A stretch of 7,953 nucleotides of DNA from a bacterium (GTDB taxonomy: Bacteria > Armatimonadota > Fimbriimonadia > Fimbriimonadales > GBS-DC): assembly GCA_029335935.2 (NCBI GenBank), contig JARJMV020000098.1, forward strand, positions 1 through 7,953, written 5' to 3'. Position numbers and translations under genes: made by a program. The notes under the pieces were generated by a model. It saw only the letters and a list, made by a program, of their open reading frames with translations, was not told the origin of the DNA and made no database searches. This document shows, piece by piece, positions 5,551 through 7,953 of the stretch; positions within the stretch are counted from its first letter, which is position 1, and every line of letters starts with the position of its first letter.

Positions 5551-7343
5551 GCGCGTATCAGCTGCGCACGCACGCGACCACGCACGGAGTTAATCAGATA
5601 GATTGCCTCCGCACGGGCAAGCTCGTCTACACGGATGACACGCTCGCGCAGCCAGCCGCGCGCCAGCATCCGCGCCCGATAGACACCTGCAAGCAACCCG
5701 CACTCAACGGGCGGCGTGTAGAGCTTCCCGTCGAGACGCACCGCGACATTCGCAATTGTGGACTCGGTAATCTCGCCGCGTGTGTTCCACAAGATCACAT
5801 CGTCGCAGTCAGGGTGCGCAGCGCGCGCCTGCTCGTACACTGCCCGATGCGTGGTCTTGTGGTACAGAAACACATCGCGCGGGTTGACAGGCTCCGCCGC
5901 GAGCGCCACGCGCCAGGGGCAGCGGGCGTGTGATAGCGGCGCGTATTCCACGCACGCCTCGCCGCGCCGATCGACACGCACACGCACACGATAGCGCAGG
6001 GACGCCGTGAACCCCTGCGCCGCCTCGTGCAACTTCGCTCGCACCGCGCCAGCGTCCACTGAGAAGCCGAAGTAGTCCGCCGAGCGTAAGAGCCGCTGCA
6101 GATGTTGCTCCAGTAAAAAGTAGCCCCCGCGCGGACGCCACAACATTGTCTCCAGCAACTCAAATTCGGGGGCGCGCCTCAAAAGTACCTGCGCTTTCGC
6201 CAAGCACTCCTCGTACTCGGCGTGGGTTTCCGAGTCCCACACCACGCCGCTGCCCACGCCGTATTCCATCTGCTGCTTGGCTCGGTCGTAGACCAGCGTG
6301 CGGATGGCGACATTGAACTGCGCGCGTCTATGGGGCGCCACGACGCCGATAGCGCCTGTGTAGACGCCGCGCGGGGTAGACTCCAACTCGTGGATAATCT
6401 GCGTCGCGCGGATTTTGGGCGCGCCAGTGATGGAGGCCGCAGGGAACAACGCGCGGAAGATTTCAGGCAGTGGCGCGTCGGTGCGCGCCTCCACTGTGGA
6501 GGTCATCTGCCACAGGGTCGCGTAGCGCTCCGCCTCGAACAAGCGCGGCACACGCACGCTCCCCACACGCGCGATGCGTCCCAAATCGTTGCGTGCCATA
6601 TCCACAATCATCAGGTTCTCGGCGCGGTTCTTCGCGCAAGCACGCAACGCTTGCGCCTGCCTCAAGTCGTCTGCCTGCCCCAACCCGCGCGGAGCAGTGC
6701 CCTTCATCGGGCGCGTGAGAATCCGCTCCCCCTCCAACGCGAAGAACAGTTCAGGCGAGAGCGAGAGAACCACCTGCGCGCCTGTGTTGATGTAGGCAGC
6801 GTAGGGCACAGGCTGCGCGTGATAGAGTTGCCCGAACAGAGCCAACAGTTCACTCGGCTCGCTGCTCCACTCCGAGCGCAGGCGAAAGGTGTAGTTCACC
6901 TGATACACATCGCCCGCCTCGATGTAAGCGCGAATACGCTCTAAGGCGCAGTGGTAGGCGCGCTCGGACAGCGTGGGACGCCACCGAATGCTCCGCTCAC
7001 AGCCGAGGGGGCGCAAAGGCGCTGCGCCGTGCGCTTCCAACTGCCGATAGAGCGCGAACCATGCCAGCGGCGCCTTGGCGCACGCTTGGGGGAACACCTT
7101 GTCCAGCCCGTGCGCTGCCTCGTAGGCTACAAAACCGACCGCTGTCAGACCCTGCTGCGTCGCACGCTCCACCTCCAATAGCACAGGCAACACATCCGCA
7201 TCCGATTCGGCGACCAGCACACTCTCAGGCGTCCGACCCGACAGCCAGACGCTCTGCCCATCGAGCCTACCTATCTTCAACAGCACCTGCGGGTCCATCG
7301 TCAATCGTGCGTCAAACGCGCTATAGGATACCTCGCCCTGCAC
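5547..7343 (-). CDS. pabB: Aminodeoxychorismate synthase component I / 4-amino-4-deoxychorismate lyase fusion (PabB-PabC)
   Basis: The 598-residue protein fuses two consecutive steps of 4-aminobenzoate (folate) synthesis. Residues about 15-390 are the chorismate-binding PabB part: YIEAGDVYQVNYTFRL (140-155), SLSPELFF (194-201), RPMKGT (211-216, Lys214 being the lysine typical of PabB rather than of anthranilate synthase), ENLMIVDMARNDLGRIA (242-258), FPAASITGAPKIRA (300-313), GVYTGAIG (326-333) and YGVGSGVVWDS (361-371). Residues about 395-598 are the PLP-dependent lyase PabC (fold type IV): FLLEQHLQRLLRSADYFGF (409-427), the probable PLP lysine Lys496 in YHKTTHR, GEITESTIANVAV (523-535), and PPVECGLLAGVYR (544-556). 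The start is GTG at 7343 with only a weak AGG before it; ATG at 7298 (residue 16) is a credible alternative. The glutaminase partner PabA is not in the window. The stop overlaps that of the convergent NurA-like gene. Fusions of this kind are known in many bacteria. Confidence 0.95.
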   Translation of the reverse strand: MQGEVSYSAFDARLTMDPQVLLKIGRLDGQSVWLSGRTPESVLVAESDADVLPVLLEVERATQQGLTAVGFVAYEAAHGLDKVFPQACAKAPLAWFALYRQLEAHGAAPLRPLGCERSIRWRPTLSERAYHCALERIRAYIEAGDVYQVNYTFRLRSEWSSEPSELLALFGQLYHAQPVPYAAYINTGAQVVLSLSPELFFALEGERILTRPMKGTAPRGLGQADDLRQAQALRACAKNRAENLMIVDMARNDLGRIARVGSVRVPRLFEAERYATLWQMTSTVEARTDAPLPEIFRALFPAASITGAPKIRATQIIHELESTPRGVYTGAIGVVAPHRRAQFNVAIRTLVYDRAKQQMEYGVGSGVVWDSETHAEYEECLAKAQVLLRRAPEFELLETMLWRPRGGYFLLEQHLQRLLRSADYFGFSVDAGAVRAKLHEAAQGFTASLRYRVRVRVDRRGEACVEYAPLSHARCPWRVALAAEPVNPRDVFLYHKTTHRAVYEQARAAHPDCDDVILWNTRGEITESTIANVAVRLDGKLYTPPVECGLLAGVYRARMLARGWLRERVIRVDELARAEAIYLINSVRGRVRAQLIRA

Positions 7344-7373
7344 TGCCTACTAAGCAACGCCTGAAATCTGGGC

Positions 7374-7379
7374 TATAAT
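7374..7379 (+). promoter_or_regulatory. Probable -10 box of the secreted-protein gene
   Basis: A perfect TATAAT on the plus strand would start transcription near 7386, giving a leader of about 60 nt before the ATG at 7446. The -35 position (7351-7356, TAAGCA) is a poor match, as at the pdxS promoter. Confidence 0.5.
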
Positions 7380-7380
7380 A
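7375..7380 (-). promoter_or_regulatory. Possible -10 box of the PabB-PabC gene
   Basis: TATTAT on the minus strand lies 31 nt before the GTG start at 7343, in the only AT-rich part of the 102-bp divergent spacer. It overlaps the plus-strand TATAAT box almost completely, so the two promoters may compete. No good -35 is seen. Confidence 0.3.
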
Positions 7381-7432
7381 CTACAGCGAGGGCGCGTTCT
7401 CGTCCGCACTGGGAAGGCGGCTTTACAGCTAC

Positions 7433-7437
7433 GGAGG
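7433..7437 (+). promoter_or_regulatory. Strong ribosome binding site of the secreted-protein gene
   Basis: GGAGG ends 8 nt before the ATG at 7446, within ACGGAGGAAC. It fixes the start of the right-hand gene, whose stop is outside the window. Confidence 0.85.
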
Positions 7438-7445
7438 AACAGATA

Positions 7446-7953
7446 ATGACGGTCAAAATCGCCATACTAACAGTAGCGCTGATGGGCGCGTTCGGCGTAG
7501 CTCACCCCGACGATTTCGCGCACCCTGCCATCTATCGCGACTACCCTGCTGGACGCTGGGAAGATTGGTCGTGGGCGAACCGCAACATGCAAAACGCCAG
7601 CCCCGTGCGCTCGGGACAATACTCAATCCGCGTGGAGTTCTTCCCGTGGTCGTCTATCTGGTTCAAGAACCCGACGGGCTTCGTTATCGACGGCTTCAGC
7701 CACTTGGAGTTCTGGGTGCATGGGGGGAGCGTGGGCAATCCCCAGTTCCACCTGCGCGCCGAGGTGGACGGCGTCGATCGCCCCTTGGTTCCAATTACGA
7801 ATTTCGTTAGTAACATTCCTGCCCATCAGTGGACGCGCGTGCAGGTTCCGCTGAGTGCGTTGGGGGTCAATCAAGGCGACCGTCTCACGGGCGTTCACTT
7901 CCGTGAGTTTTCGGGGCAGAGCGTGCCTGCGTTCTACTTGGATGATATTCGTC
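7446..7953 (+). CDS. Secreted protein with predicted carbohydrate-binding-like beta-sandwich (partial, 3' end outside window)
   Basis: The first 169 residues are visible and the frame is open to the window end. The N terminus is a clear signal peptide: Lys4, a hydrophobic core at residues 5-18, and a likely cleavage after Ala19 (GVA before HP). The mature part is rich in aromatic residues and alternating beta strands, with WEDWSWANRN, SGQYSIRVEF, FSHLEFWVHGG, WTRVQVPLSALG and a final FYLDDIR (163-169). The order of a 'W-x-x-V-x-V-P-L-S-A-L' strand followed by a 'FYLDDI' strand is typical of galactose-binding-like and carbohydrate-binding-module domains of bacterial exported proteins. A full catalytic or further domain may follow beyond the window. 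The sugar ligand, if any, cannot be told. The start is set by the strong ribosome binding site. It is divergent from the PabB-PabC gene and may be unrelated to it. Confidence 0.75.
   Translation, partial: MTVKIAILTVALMGAFGVAHPDDFAHPAIYRDYPAGRWEDWSWANRNMQNASPVRSGQYSIRVEFFPWSSIWFKNPTGFVIDGFSHLEFWVHGGSVGNPQFHLRAEVDGVDRPLVPITNFVSNIPAHQWTRVQVPLSALGVNQGDRLTGVHFREFSGQSVPAFYLDDIR

Noticed and set aside
6222..6944. Plus-strand open frames opposite the PabB-PabC gene.
   Set aside because: The opposite strand carries an unbroken, motif-complete enzyme; these frames are by-products of GC-rich codon use.
7386..7445. The 60-nt leader of the secreted-protein gene as a riboswitch.
   Set aside because: Only 4-5 bp pairings are seen (for example CGAG/CTCG), with no known riboswitch core; it is too short for most classes.
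1..7953. tRNA, rRNA, CRISPR array, insertion sequence or defence genes.
   Set aside because: Almost all sequence is accounted for by the nine genes, spacers are at most about 100 bp, and no repeated spacer units, transposase motifs or cloverleaf sequences were noticed.

Overview
The window is bacterial and densely packed. It is roughly 60% GC by eye and carries nine protein genes, no RNA genes, no mobile element and no CRISPR array. The first gene may start left of the window and the last runs off its right end. My best guess at the lineage is Armatimonadota or a neighbouring, possibly thermophilic, phylum. It rests on the style of the amidohydrolase, on pdxS/pdxT (vitamin B6 made without deoxyxylulose phosphate), and on a secreted protein with a sugar-binding-like fold. 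No phylogenetic marker gene is present, so this is a weak inference.

Layout, left to right. (1) 19-1332 (+): an amidohydrolase-like protein that appears to have lost its metal-binding histidines. (2) 1311-4410 (-): a compact five-gene cluster read in the order pdxS, pdxT, an AhpD-like carboxymuconolactone decarboxylase family protein, an 80-residue free-standing NIL-domain protein, and a CE7/AXE1-type esterase. The last three genes are joined by 4-bp ATGA overlaps and pdxT is only 4 bp from the third, so a single transcript is likely. A long hairpin lies between pdxS and pdxT. (3) 4480-5550 (+): a NurA-like nuclease candidate, divergent from pdxS across a 69-bp spacer that holds a TATAAT box and a small perfect palindrome. 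(4) 5547-7343 (-): a PabB-PabC fusion making 4-aminobenzoate for folate. (5) 7446-end (+): the start of a secreted protein with a predicted beta-sandwich, behind a TATAAT box and a strong ribosome binding site.

Functionally, PdxS and PdxT form PLP synthase, in which PdxT supplies ammonia from glutamine. The PabC half of the PabB-PabC fusion is itself a PLP enzyme. The other three genes of the pdx cluster have no textbook link to B6 synthesis. Their tight overlaps suggest co-expression, but I cannot say why. Both convergent gene pairs overlap at their 3' ends (22 bp and 4 bp), leaving no room for ordinary intergenic terminators.

The window does not contain an obvious new defence or mobile system. 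The points most worth a second look are the metal-ligand-free amidohydrolase, the mixed pdx operon, the pdxS-pdxT hairpin, the apparently leaderless pdxS promoter, and a NurA-like protein with no HerA beside it.
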